Source of the DNA: Terebella lapidaria
Lineage: Eukaryota > Annelida > Polychaeta > Terebellida > Terebellidae
Length of the DNA: 64,000 nt
NCBI GenBank assembly: GCA_949152475.1
Contig: OX424569.1
Location: forward strand, 19,257,170-19,321,169
Direction: 5' to 3'
Part shown: positions 55,406 through 64,000 of the stretch, piece by piece
Layout of the letters: each line of letters begins with the position of its first letter
How positions within the stretch are numbered: the stretch's first letter is position 1
Notes under the pieces: model-generated
Told to the model about the DNA's origin: nothing
Databases searched by the model: none
The model's input: the letters and a program-made list of their open reading frames with translations, nothing else
Made by a program: the position numbers and the translations under genes

Positions 55406-55504
55406 GGCCAGTCGGTCCTCGAGGAACAGGTGGTGCACAAGGTTCCACAGGCTCAACTGGAATGGGTGGTACACCTGGTTCCACAGGCCCTACTGGGCAA
55501 AATG
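55406..55504 (+). CDS. Collagen cassette 1, short exon (diverged)
   Basis: Gly-X-Y coding (GPVGPRGTGGAQGSTG...), donor AATG|GTAAGA. Compared with the other units about 19 bp at the exon start are missing, including their acceptor. A substitute acceptor (GCGATAG) at 55405 would preserve phase 1, but it lacks a strong pyrimidine tract, so use of this exon is uncertain. Confidence 0.5.
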
Positions 55505-55591
55505 GTAAGACTTCTTATATTTTATTTCTCTGATGAAATTATTAAATATCTTGTAAATATTGCAAATATTATTCACAACACTGTCCTCCAG

Positions 55592-56518
55592 GAAGAACTG
55601 GTAGTACTGGAACAATTGGTGGTACCGGGGCAACTGGGATAGGTGGTGCAGGAGGTTCCACAGGCGCAACTGGAGCTACTGGTGAAGATGGTGCACGTGG
55701 TTCCACAGGCGCAACTGGAGCTACTGGTGCAGATGGTGCACGTGGTTCCACAGGCGCAACTGGAGCTACTGGTGAAGATGGTGCACGTGGTTCCACAGGC
55801 GCAACTGGAGCTACTGGTGCAGATGGTGCACGTGGTTCCACAGGCGCAACTGGAGCTACTGGTGCAGATGGTGCACGTGGTTCCACAGGCGCAACTGGAG
55901 CTACTGGTGCAGATGGTGCACGTGGTTCCACAGGCGCAACTGGAGCTACTGGTGCAGATGGTGCACGTGGTTCCACAGGCGCAACTGGAGCTACTGGTGC
56001 AGATGGTGCACGTGGTTCCACAGGCGCAACTGGAGCTACTGGTGAAGATGGTGCACGTGGTTCCACTGGCGCAACTGGAGCTACTGGTGAAGATGGTGCA
56101 CGTGGTTCCACTGGCGCAACTGGAGCTACTGGTGAAGATGGTGAACGTGGTTCCACTGGCGCAACTGGAGCTACTGGTGAAGATGGTGCACGTGGTTCCA
56201 CTGGCGCAACTGGAGCTACTGGTGAAGATGGTGCACGTGGTTCCACAGGCGCAACTGGAGCTACTGGTGAAGATGGTGCACGTGGTTCCACAGGCGCAAC
56301 TGGAGCTACTGGTGAAGATGGTGCACGTGGTTCCACAGGCGCAACTGGAGCTACTGGTGAAGATGGTGCACGTGGTTCCACAGGCGCAACTGGCGCAGCT
56401 GGGAAAGATGGTGCACGTGGTTCCACTGGCGCAGCTGGGAAAGATGGTGAACGTGGTTACACTGGCGCAACTGGGATAGGTGGTGCACCAGGTTCTACAG
56501 GCGCAACTGGTCCCCAAG
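55592..56518 (+). CDS. Collagen cassette 1, long exon with 16 coding minisatellite units
   Basis: A 927-nt exon, acceptor CTGTCCTCCAG, donor CAAG|GTAAAG, phase 1 at both ends. It opens [19 protein letters not shown], then has sixteen 45-bp units each coding G-A-T-G-A-T-G-(E/A)-D-G-A-R-G-S-T, and closes with GKDG- and [12 protein letters not shown]-type triplets. Gly-X-Y periodicity never breaks because the unit is 15 codons. X and Y positions are rich in Ala, Thr, Asp and Arg with almost no proline, more like low-proline collagens or microbial collagen-like proteins than fibrillar collagen; threonines could be glycosylated. No start codon in frame, as expected for an internal exon. Confidence 0.8.
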
Positions 56519-56740
56519 GTAAAGCTCATTACACGTTTGATTTGATCAGGTCATATTGACGGAAACAAAACACATTTATGATTCAGTCAGAATTTCATAT
56601 GTGGGTCATCGAATAAAAAAAAATAGGCCAAGGGCCAAAGATAGGTTGCCGAACAATATATGCAATAAAAATCAATTGCCGGTAAGCTACAGGTCGCTTG
56701 GGCCTATGTTTATCATGTCCGTTTGAATATCCGTCAATAG

Positions 56741-56857
56741 GAAGGCCAGGGGCGATAGGGCCAGTCGGTCCTCGAGGAACAGGTGGTGCACAAGGTTCCA
56801 CAGGCTCAACTGGAATAGGTGGTACACGTGGTTCCACAGGCGCTACTGGGGAAAATG
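56741..56857 (+). CDS. Collagen cassette 2, short exon
   Basis: A 117-nt exon, acceptor CCGTCAATAG, donor AATG|GTAAGA, phase 1 at both ends. It codes RPGAIGPVGPRGTGGAQG followed by [20 protein letters not shown] in Gly-X-Y register. The 222-bp intron before it contains the copied right end of the 54308-55354 element. Confidence 0.75.
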
Positions 56858-56944
56858 GTAAGACTTATTATATTTTATTTCTCTGATGAAATTATTAAAT
56901 ATCTTGTAAATATTGCAAATATTATTCACAACACTGTCCTCCAG

Positions 56945-57772
56945 GAAGAACTGGTAGTACTGGAACAATTGGTGGTACCGGGGCAACTGGGATAGGTGGT
57001 GCACGAGGTTCCACAGGCGCAACTGGAGCTACTGGTGAAGATGGTGCACGTGGTTCCACAGGCGCAACTGGAGCTACTGGTGCAGATGGTGCACGTGGTT
57101 CCACAGGCGCAACTGGAGCTACTGGTGAAGATGGTGCACGTGGTTCCACAGGCGCTACTGGAGCTACTGGTGCAGATGGTGCACGTGGTTCCACAGGCGC
57201 AACTGGAGCTACTGGTGAAGATGGTGCACGTGGTTCCACAGGCGCAACTGGAGCTACTGGTGCAGATGGTGCACGTGGTTCCACAGGCGCAACTGGAGCT
57301 ACTGGTGCAGATGGTGCACGTGGTTCCACAGGCGCAACTGGAGCTACTGGTGCAGATGGTGCACGTGGTTCCACAGGCGCAACTGGAGCTACTGGTGCAG
57401 ATGGTGCACGTGGTTCCACAGGCGCAACTGGAGCTACTGGTGCAGATGGTGCACGTGGTTCCACAGGCGCAACTGGAGCTACTGGTGAAGATGGTGCACG
57501 TGGTTCCACAGGCGCAACTGGAGCTACTGGTGAAGATGGTGCACGTGGTTCCACAGGCGCAACTGGAGCTACTGGTGAAGATGGTGCACGTGGTTCCACA
57601 GGCGCAACTGGAGCTACTGGTGAAGATGGTGCACGTGGTTCCACAGGCGCAACTGGGAAAGATGGTGCACGTGGTTCCACTGGCGCAGCTGGGAAAGATG
57701 GTGAACGTGGTTACACTGGCGCAACTGGGATAGGTGGTGCACCAGGTTCTACAGGCGCAACTGGTCCCCAAG
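56945..57772 (+). CDS. Collagen cassette 2, long exon with 14 coding minisatellite units
   Basis: An 828-nt exon, acceptor TGTCCTCCAG, donor CAAG|GTAAAG, phase 1-1. Same layout as the cassette 1 long exon but with fourteen 45-bp units. It is near-identical to cassette 3, which has one extra 9-bp insert (three residues) near its end. Confidence 0.8.
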
Positions 57773-57994
57773 GTAAAGCTCATTACACGTTTGATTTGAT
57801 CAGGTCATATTGACGGAAACAAAACACATTTATGATTCAGTCAGAATTTCATATGTGGGTCATCGAATAAAAAAAAATAGGCCAAGGGCCAAAGATAGGT
57901 TGCCGAACAATATATGCAATAAAAATCAATTGCCGGTAAGCTACAGGTCGTTTGGGCCTATGTTTATCATGTCCGTTTGAATATCCGTCAATAG

Positions 57995-58111
57995 GAAGGC
58001 CAGGGGCGATAGGGCCAGTCGGTCCTCGAGGAACAGGTGGTGCACAAGGTTCCACAGGCTCAACTGGAATAGGTGGTACACGTGGTTCCACAGGCGCTAC
58101 TGGGGAAAATG
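57995..58111 (+). CDS. Collagen cassette 3, short exon
   Basis: A 117-nt exon identical by eye to 56741-56857, offset 1,254 bp, with the same splice sites and phase. Confidence 0.75.
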
Positions 58112-58198
58112 GTAAGACTTATTATATTTTATTTCTCTGATGAAATTATTAAATATCTTGTAAATATTGCAAATATTATTCACAACACTGTCCTCCAG

Positions 58199-59035
58199 GA
58201 AGAACTGGTAGTACTGGAACAATTGGTGGTACCGGGGCAACTGGGATAGGTGGTGCACGAGGTTCCACAGGCGCAACTGGAGCTACTGGTGAAGATGGTG
58301 CACGTGGTTCCACAGGCGCAACTGGAGCTACTGGTGCAGATGGTGCACGTGGTTCCACAGGCGCAACTGGAGCTACTGGTGAAGATGGTGCACGTGGTTC
58401 CACAGGCGCTACTGGAGCTACTGGTGCAGATGGTGCACGTGGTTCCACAGGCGCAACTGGAGCTACTGGTGAAGATGGTGCACGTGGTTCCACAGGCGCA
58501 ACTGGAGCTACTGGTGCAGATGGTGCACGTGGTTCCACAGGCGCAACTGGAGCTACTGGTGCAGATGGTGCACGTGGTTCCACAGGCGCAACTGGAGCTA
58601 CTGGTGCAGATGGTGCACGTGGTTCCACAGGCGCAACTGGAGCTACTGGTGCAGATGGTGCACGTGGTTCCACAGGCGCAACTGGAGCTACTGGTGCAGA
58701 TGGTGCACGTGGTTCCACAGGCGCAACTGGAGCTACTGGTGAAGATGGTGCACGTGGTTCCACAGGCGCAACTGGAGCTACTGGTGAAGATGGTGCACGT
58801 GGTTCCACAGGCGCAACTGGAGCTACTGGTGAAGATGGTGCACGTGGTTCCACAGGCGCAACTGGAGCTACTGGTGAAGATGGTGCACGTGGTTCCACAG
58901 GCGCAACTGGCGCAGCTGGGAAAGATGGTGCACGTGGTTCCACTGGCGCAGCTGGGAAAGATGGTAAACGTGGTTACACTGGCGCAACTGGGATAGGTGG
59001 TGCACCAGGTTCTACAGGCGCAACTGGTCCCCAAG
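58199..59035 (+). CDS. Collagen cassette 3, long exon with 14 coding minisatellite units
   Basis: An 837-nt exon, same splice sites and phase 1-1. Fourteen 45-bp units. The donor at 59035/59036 implies a further exon beyond 59178, which I cannot find in this window because the sequence changes to repeats and then an LTR element. Confidence 0.8.
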
Positions 59036-59178
59036 GTAAAGCTCATTACACGTTTGATTTGATCAGGTCATATTGACGGAAACAAAACACATTTATGATT
59101 CAGTCAGAATTTCATATGTGGGTCATCGAATAAAAAAAAATAGGCCTAAGGCCAAAGATAGGTTGCCGAACAATATAT

Positions 59179-59760
59179 GTGTTCAATATTTTGATGTAGC
59201 CAGGTCACTGGTTAAATTCAAGGTCAAGAGAATATTCAACATATATAATATTAAGCATTTATCACATGCTATGAATTTAGCTCAAACTACAAACAGTAGG
59301 AACACACGGTGATTTCCGACAGTGTGATAACCTTTGCCGGAAACATCATGTTTGCACTATTTTTTCTTCACATTTTTGTTTCATATTTCACATATTCACA
59401 TGCACTTTTCTTTATGTGAAACAACAATGAAAGCACGAGTGTTCTATGACGTAACAATGAAACTTCACGCGATTCAGCCTTAGTAACATATAACCATGCA
59501 GGAAACGTACAACCACTGTGACGTCATAATACAAAGTATTTGACGACCGGCTGATCTGTATTATTTATATACTGTTTCCTAGCAACGCACATGTTCACGG
59601 GTCTTCTACTCAAGAGTAGAAGGGTCCTTGAGTGCAATCAAAGATTGTAAGAAGTTCTTGCAATCTCTGGTACAATTTCACTTTACTTTACATGTGTTGG
59701 GTTTTCAAATATTTCAGAATCATAAATTCATAACATGTCATAAAAACAAAACCTGTTTCG
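59179..59760. other. Non-coding sequence with short hairpins
   Basis: No gene seen. It contains CTTCTACTCAAGAGTAGAAG (a 9-bp stem) near 59603 and AGATTGTAAGAA...TTCTTGCAATCT near 59641-59665, an imperfect 12-bp stem. Confidence 0.5.
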
Positions 59761-59896
59761 TGTGTTTTCCAGCACGCAGGAAAGATCTCGTTTGAAGTGG
59801 CGGAAGAACCTCAGAAAGCACTCGACCTTCGGTCTCGTGATCTCTTGTATTCTTCCGCCAGCTCAAACTCAATCTTTCCCGCGTGCTGGAAAACAC
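59761..59896. repeat. 136-bp foldback element
   Basis: Two arms of about 47 bp (59761-59808 and 59851-59896) are inverted copies: TGTGTTTTCCAGCACGC, GGAAAGAT, TTTGA and TGGCGGAAGAA on the left, with their complements on the right and a few mismatches. The loop includes a smaller inverted motif (TCGACCTTCGGTCTCG). A small foldback transposon or hairpin repeat; class unknown. Confidence 0.75.
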
Positions 59897-59929
59897 ACTC
59901 ACTTAGTTTTGTCATTATATAATGTCCAC

Positions 59930-61384
59930 AGTTGATTGCTAAGCTGCAAATCCAATAATCAGAGAAATATTAGCAATTTTGTCCTGTGGTCTTGAAAATG
60001 AAGGCAGAGGTCTAATTCAAGGTCATCAGAATATTTGGCGTATAACATTTCCTATATGTCCATCATTGATTCCCACATAATGAAATCAATAAGCGAGATA
60101 TTAGCCAGTTTGTCCTGTCACCTTGAAAATCAGGTCAAAGGAAACTTAAAACAAAATCACGAGAATATTCAGCATATATCATTTGGAGTTTGACCACAAT
60201 TGATTCCTAAGCTGTAAAGTTGATAATAAGTTAGATATTGGCCATTTGTGATCTGACCTTGAAAATGAGGTCAAAAATCAAGTTCAATGTTGTGAGAATA
60301 TTCAGCATATATCATTTCCTGTTCGCAGTTGATTTCTTAGCTGTGAAGTCGATAAGAGGCGAGATATTAGCCATTTTGTTCTCTGACTTTGAAAATGAAG
60401 TCAAAGGTCGAAATCAAGGTCACCAAAATATTCAGCATATATCATTTCCTATATGTTTACTATGGATTACAAAGCTGTGAAGTTGATAATATGTGATATA
60501 TTAGCCATTTTGTGCTCTGACCTTGAAAATAAGGTCAAGGTCAAATTCAAGGTCATCAAAATATTCAGTGTTTAGCATGTCCACAATTGGTTCCCAAGCT
60601 ATAAAGTCAATAGAGAAGCAAGATATTAGCCATTTTGACCTTGAAAATGAGGTTAAAGGTCGAATTCAACAAGAATATATAATCACGAGAATATATAATT
60701 TCCTATATGTTCATAATTGATTCCTAATCTGTAAAATCGATAATAAGCGTGATATTAGCCATTTTGTCCTGGACCTTGAAAATTAGGTCAAAGGTCAAAT
60801 TCAAGGTCACGATATTATTCAAAAATATCTTTTCCTATATGTTGATAATTGATTCCAAAGCTGTAAAGTCGATAATAAGCGAGATATTAGCCATTTCGTC
60901 CTTTGACCTTGAAAATGAGGTAAAAGGTCGAATTCATGGTCATGGCAATATTCAGCAAATCATATTTTCTACATGTTCACAATTGGTTCCTAAGCTGTAA
61001 AGTCGATAATAAGCGAGATATTAGTCATTTGTCCTGTGACATTGAAATTTAGGTCAAATTCAAGGTCATGTTAATATTGAGCATATATCATTTCCTATAT
61101 GTCCACAATTGATTCCTAAGCTGTAGTCCATAATAAGCGATATATTATTCATTTTGTCCTGTGACCTTGAAAATGAGGTCAAAGGTCAAACTCAAGGTTA
61201 TGAGATTGTTCAGCATATATCATTTCCTATATGTCAACCATTGATTCCTAAGCAGTAAAGTCGATAATAAGCGAGATATAAGTCATTTTGTGCTCTGACC
61301 TTGAAAATGAGGTCAAAGGTCAATTCAAGGTCACGCATGTATTCAGCATATATCATTTCCTATATGTCCACAATTGATTCCTAG
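59930..61384 (-). repeat. ~133-bp tandem repeat with AGGTCA half-sites (block 3, inverted)
   Basis: About ten units of the same family as 18829-19970, in reverse orientation (GCGAGATATTAGCCATTTTG, GACCTTGAAAATGAGGTCAA, ATATCATTTCCTATATGTCC). Perfect AGGTCAAAGGTCA motifs lie at 60785-60797, 61176-61188 and 61310-61322. The block is cut at 61384, inside GATTCCTA, by the LTR element. Open frames across it (60238-61000) are fortuitous. Confidence 0.9.
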
Positions 61385-64000
61385 TGTAACGGATCTGGGG
61401 GTCAACTGGAGCTGACGGAAAATTTGGGACTGCTGCTACACGGTTAATATGGCTAGAAGTCTCTGAGGATTGGTAGCATGGTCTGGAATGGACCTCCAAC
61501 CGATTCCGACTGCAATCTGCAACTGCACCTGAAATGTAGATTCCGGTTGCGTTTTCGCTTCCAGTACTGCAACTGCTCCGTCAGGTACCGTCTCTGCAAC
61601 TGCTCCGTCGTTTCCGTCTCCGTAACTGCTCCGTTAATTCCGTCTCTGCAACTGCTCTATCAGGTACCGTCTCTGCAACTGCTCCATCATTTCCGTCTCT
61701 GCAAATGCTCCGTCAGGTACCGTCTCTGCAACTGCTCCGTTGATTCCGCCTCTTCAACTGCTCCGTTGATTCCATCTCTGTCTTCTCAGGATCGTGAAGA
61801 CTCCACTGGGGTGAAGAGTCCCTCATTTCTGCGGGCCCCCACTGTTCTGGGCCCCAACGTACAGCGTAGTATCTGGCAAGCTCCGGGACTTCAGGTGCAA
61901 AGACAGATGCACTTCTTCCTCCGATATTCACCGGAAAACAGTGTGACGGACAGGGTTGAGTGAGTTGAAGGCCTGCCAAACGGGTAGAAGGTGAAGGGTG
62001 GACTCTGTGTCAGGGCTCTGGTCTGGCTTCTTCCGGAACGCTCACTGGAGGACTGGTGAGGTAGGGTCTCCACAGGGCAAAGGATTCCGGGAGCAGCCTC
62101 TATCTTGGTCCATCAGGATGCTCCTCCGAGCTCTCTGCACGTCCGCATGACTTCGGTCGGAAGCGGAATCGGAAGACTCCATACCGTCATCACGGGCTGT
62201 GGTTCTTGCTCTGCCTCTGGCTACTGCTTGGATGGTTGACGGCAACGTCCTCTTCGTGGAAACTCGGGCCTCTGCCTCACTGCCAGCTCTGCTCTCCCCG
62301 CCGCTACCTGCTCTGCTACCAGCTCTGCTTTCTGCTCCGCTACCGGGTCTGATAATAACACTCTCTGCTCTGCAAATCCGCAATATCTGACACCCTGACC
62401 TCCGGCGCTGCTCCGCTGGAACCTTCTTCCAACAACCGGAACTTGCAGTCGTACACTCCCTTGTTCTTCCCCTTGCCACTGCTGCTGGTGTATGCCGCTT
62501 CTCTGCTCAGCCTCGCTCTCTGCCACGGTCCTTCGTGTGCTCCGGACTCTCCTTTCTGCGTTCTTTGCGATGATGTCGGTCGGATCGCTCCGTGGAACAC
62601 CAAAGTCTTGAATAACATACTACCGCCACCACTATCCGCTACTGTTGTCCGCCACCGCTTTCTGCTACTGCTATCAGCTACTGTTGTCCGACACCGCTTT
62701 CTGCTACTGCTATCCGCTACTGCTATCTCGCCTTCGTCACTGCCACCACTGTCCGCCTCTATCTTCCGGGTGCCCAATCTGGTCCCGTTAGGGCTGCAGT
62801 CCAGGCCCAATAAGCTCGACATCCGGAATGCCGGGAAACAGAAGTCTTTGTCCGCTCAGCTACTTCCGAAATGTCCCGCTCCGACTCCACCAGCAAATTC
62901 CGTATTCTTCCGGCTCGCTCCAACCGCCTCTTCTGGTGAAGTAACTGCAACTTTGAAGTATCTCTGCCATCAGGAGGGTTGAATAGAGTCTCAGCCAGTA
63001 AAATCTGTCTGCCAGGCAAACATCTCGACTGCAAGTTGGGCATTTCTGCCATCTGCACTGCTCTGCCAACTGCATATCTGCTCACTGGTATAACTGCTTG
63101 CCGACTCTGGAAACTGCATAATTCTTGTCCAGAAGAAGGGCCCTTCCTATCTAGAGTGATGTTTCACCGCTTCTGTCGATCTGCAGCTGGTTTGTTGTCT
63201 CTGCTAGTGGAAACTCCTGCTAAAAGTTTCTCAGGCGGAAACCTTTACGTTTAAATTTTCTTGACACGGAAGACGTGTAGCTGCTTTTCTGGAGATACTA
63301 GACCGCTAACCCAGGTTCTCGGGACCCCTGGCCGCTACTCTTGACTAGTTGACAATGAGCTCAACCCAGTCAGAACCTCTAGGATGTCTTCCATCCGGTC
63401 TCTTCACCACATTCCGCTCTGCATGCTTTCCGCATCTGCTTCCGGATTCAGCCCTGCATTCTGTTCTATCCTCTAGTGGTCGCTTTCTGCCGGAACTCAA
63501 CGTTTTACCAGGGTCTCAGCTATCTCTGCCCTTTGCTCTGCAGGTCACATATCCTCTCCACATTTCTCCATCTTCTGCGGCTTTACTCCGAGTCCGTGTC
63601 TGACTCAGAGACGTCTTTTCCGTTTCCGAAATATTTCTCTGCTTTGGCGGCTCCGTCTGCCTCCAGGAATCCGCCATTTTCTGTTTCATCCATCTCGGAT
63701 GTTTGACACCTTGATAAGGTTTCAGCAAGTTGAAGTGAACCACCTTCTGCCGAGTTTCACTCTCTGCAATCTCATAGGTTACGTCGGTGAATCTGCTCAG
63801 CACCAGCTTTGGATCGCTCCACTTCCTCTGCAACCTGGGTGTCTTTCCTTTCCTCCGTGTTTTAACCACCATCCACACTCGGTCTGCCGGCTGGAACTGA
63901 CTGTCGACCTTCCGCCGGTCATACAGCTTCTTCTGCCGTTCCATCTCTCTGCCGGATTTCGCTCGGACTGCCTTGTAGACTGCTTCTAGTCGCTCCCGGA
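61385..64000 (-). mobile_element. 3' part of a gypsy-like LTR element, running off the window
   Basis: The junction at 61385 (TGTAACGGATCTGG) interrupts the 133-bp repeat and has the TG expected of an LTR edge. Toward the right, a minus-strand frame at 63516-63944 reads RQKKLYDRRKVDSQFQPADRVW, KGKTPRLQRKWSDPKLVLSRF and KVVHFNLLKPYQG-like text, the C-terminal part of a gypsy-family integrase after the catalytic core. Between them lies a long C/T-rich region with short tandem motifs (CTGCAACTGCTCCGT near 61567-61760; GCTACTGTTGTCCGCCACCG near 62637-62720). The inner LTR border and the 5' LTR are not visible, so size, age and state cannot be judged. Confidence 0.7.
63516..63944 (-). pseudogene. 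Integrase C-terminal region of the edge LTR element
   Basis: Basic, integrase-tail-like sequence (see the enclosing element). The WSDPKLVLSRFTDVTYEI segment resembles the GPY/F-type module that follows the catalytic core in gypsy integrases. The catalytic core itself would lie beyond 64000. Treated as a fossil. Confidence 0.7.

Larger units (their letters stand above)
55331..59178 (+). repeat. Tandem triplication of a collagen exon cassette
   Basis: Three units start at TAAAAATCAA: 55331 (1,335 bp), 56666 (1,254 bp) and 57920 (breaks off at about 59178). Units 2 and 3 are almost identical, differing by a few bases and a 9-bp insertion; unit 1 is more diverged, with a shortened first exon and two extra 45-bp coding repeats. 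Each unit has two collagen exons, an 87-bp inner intron and a 222-bp intron between units. Confidence 0.92.

Noticed and set aside
55643-56479. Plus-strand frame reading [13 protein letters not shown] repeats
   Set aside because: It is the wrong frame of the collagen minisatellite; the Gly-X-Y frame is the one in phase with the flanking exons.
55569-59046. Long minus-strand frames rich in Pro/Ala/Val or Cys/Thr/Ser opposite the collagen exons
   Set aside because: They are antisense images of the 45-bp Gly-X-Y repeat; the plus strand has correct splice sites and phase.
60238-61000. Frames of 65-83 codons in the inverted 133-bp repeat
   Set aside because: Periodic products of the tandem repeat with no recognised domain.

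Overview
The window looks like a repeat-choked intron and exon landscape from a marine invertebrate nuclear genome. A mollusc or related lophotrochozoan is my best guess, from the mix of gypsy, Penelope-like and CR1/jockey-like elements, TIR elements with tandem-repeat cores, and a VWA-collagen gene. Nothing in the sequence fixes the species.

Host coding content is small. I see one spliced gene on the plus strand. A von Willebrand factor A (VWA) domain is built from exons at 20457-20631, 52739-52973 and 53078-53246, with splice phases that match exactly. A Gly-X-Y collagen exon follows at 53338-54077. The first VWA intron is about 32 kb and holds most of the mobile elements. Downstream (55331-59178) a two-exon collagen cassette is present three times in tandem, each with a 45-bp coding minisatellite (16, 14 and 14 units). 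All its exons are phase 1-1, so they could be alternative or additional exons of the same gene.

Layout. 1-18820: a 65-bp G-rich minisatellite (close to 290 units), interrupted once at 9700-10182 by a 483-bp miniature LTR element (TRIM) whose identical LTRs carry tRNA-like A and B boxes. 18829-19970: a roughly 133-bp tandem repeat rich in AGGTCA half-sites, with a 332-bp MITE inside. 20457-20631: first VWA exon. 21140-24060: decayed LINE, minus strand. 25205-36000: three-deep nest, in which an old minus-strand gypsy-like remnant (also carrying a Penelope-like fragment) is split by a gypsy element with 129-bp LTRs (25893-34067), itself split by a polymerase-less LTR element with 736-bp LTRs (27496-30891). 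37338-38094: a TIR element. 38464-49769: a MITE whose left terminal repeat has been split at a TTAA by a 10.4-kb array of 1,314-bp satellite monomers. 49838-50460: another MITE. 51100-52320: a second LINE fragment. 52739-59035: the remaining VWA and collagen exons. 59930-61384: the 133-bp repeat again, inverted. 61385-64000: the 3' part of another minus-strand LTR element running off the window.

The points most worth following are the TRIM with a tRNA-like LTR, the satellite array lodged inside a MITE arm with an empty-site paralogue 2 kb away, the exon triplication with an in-frame coding minisatellite, and nuclear-receptor DR1-type motifs spread by the 133-bp repeat. Boundaries given to the base were read directly from repeated sequence; domain names come from motifs recognised by eye, not from a search.
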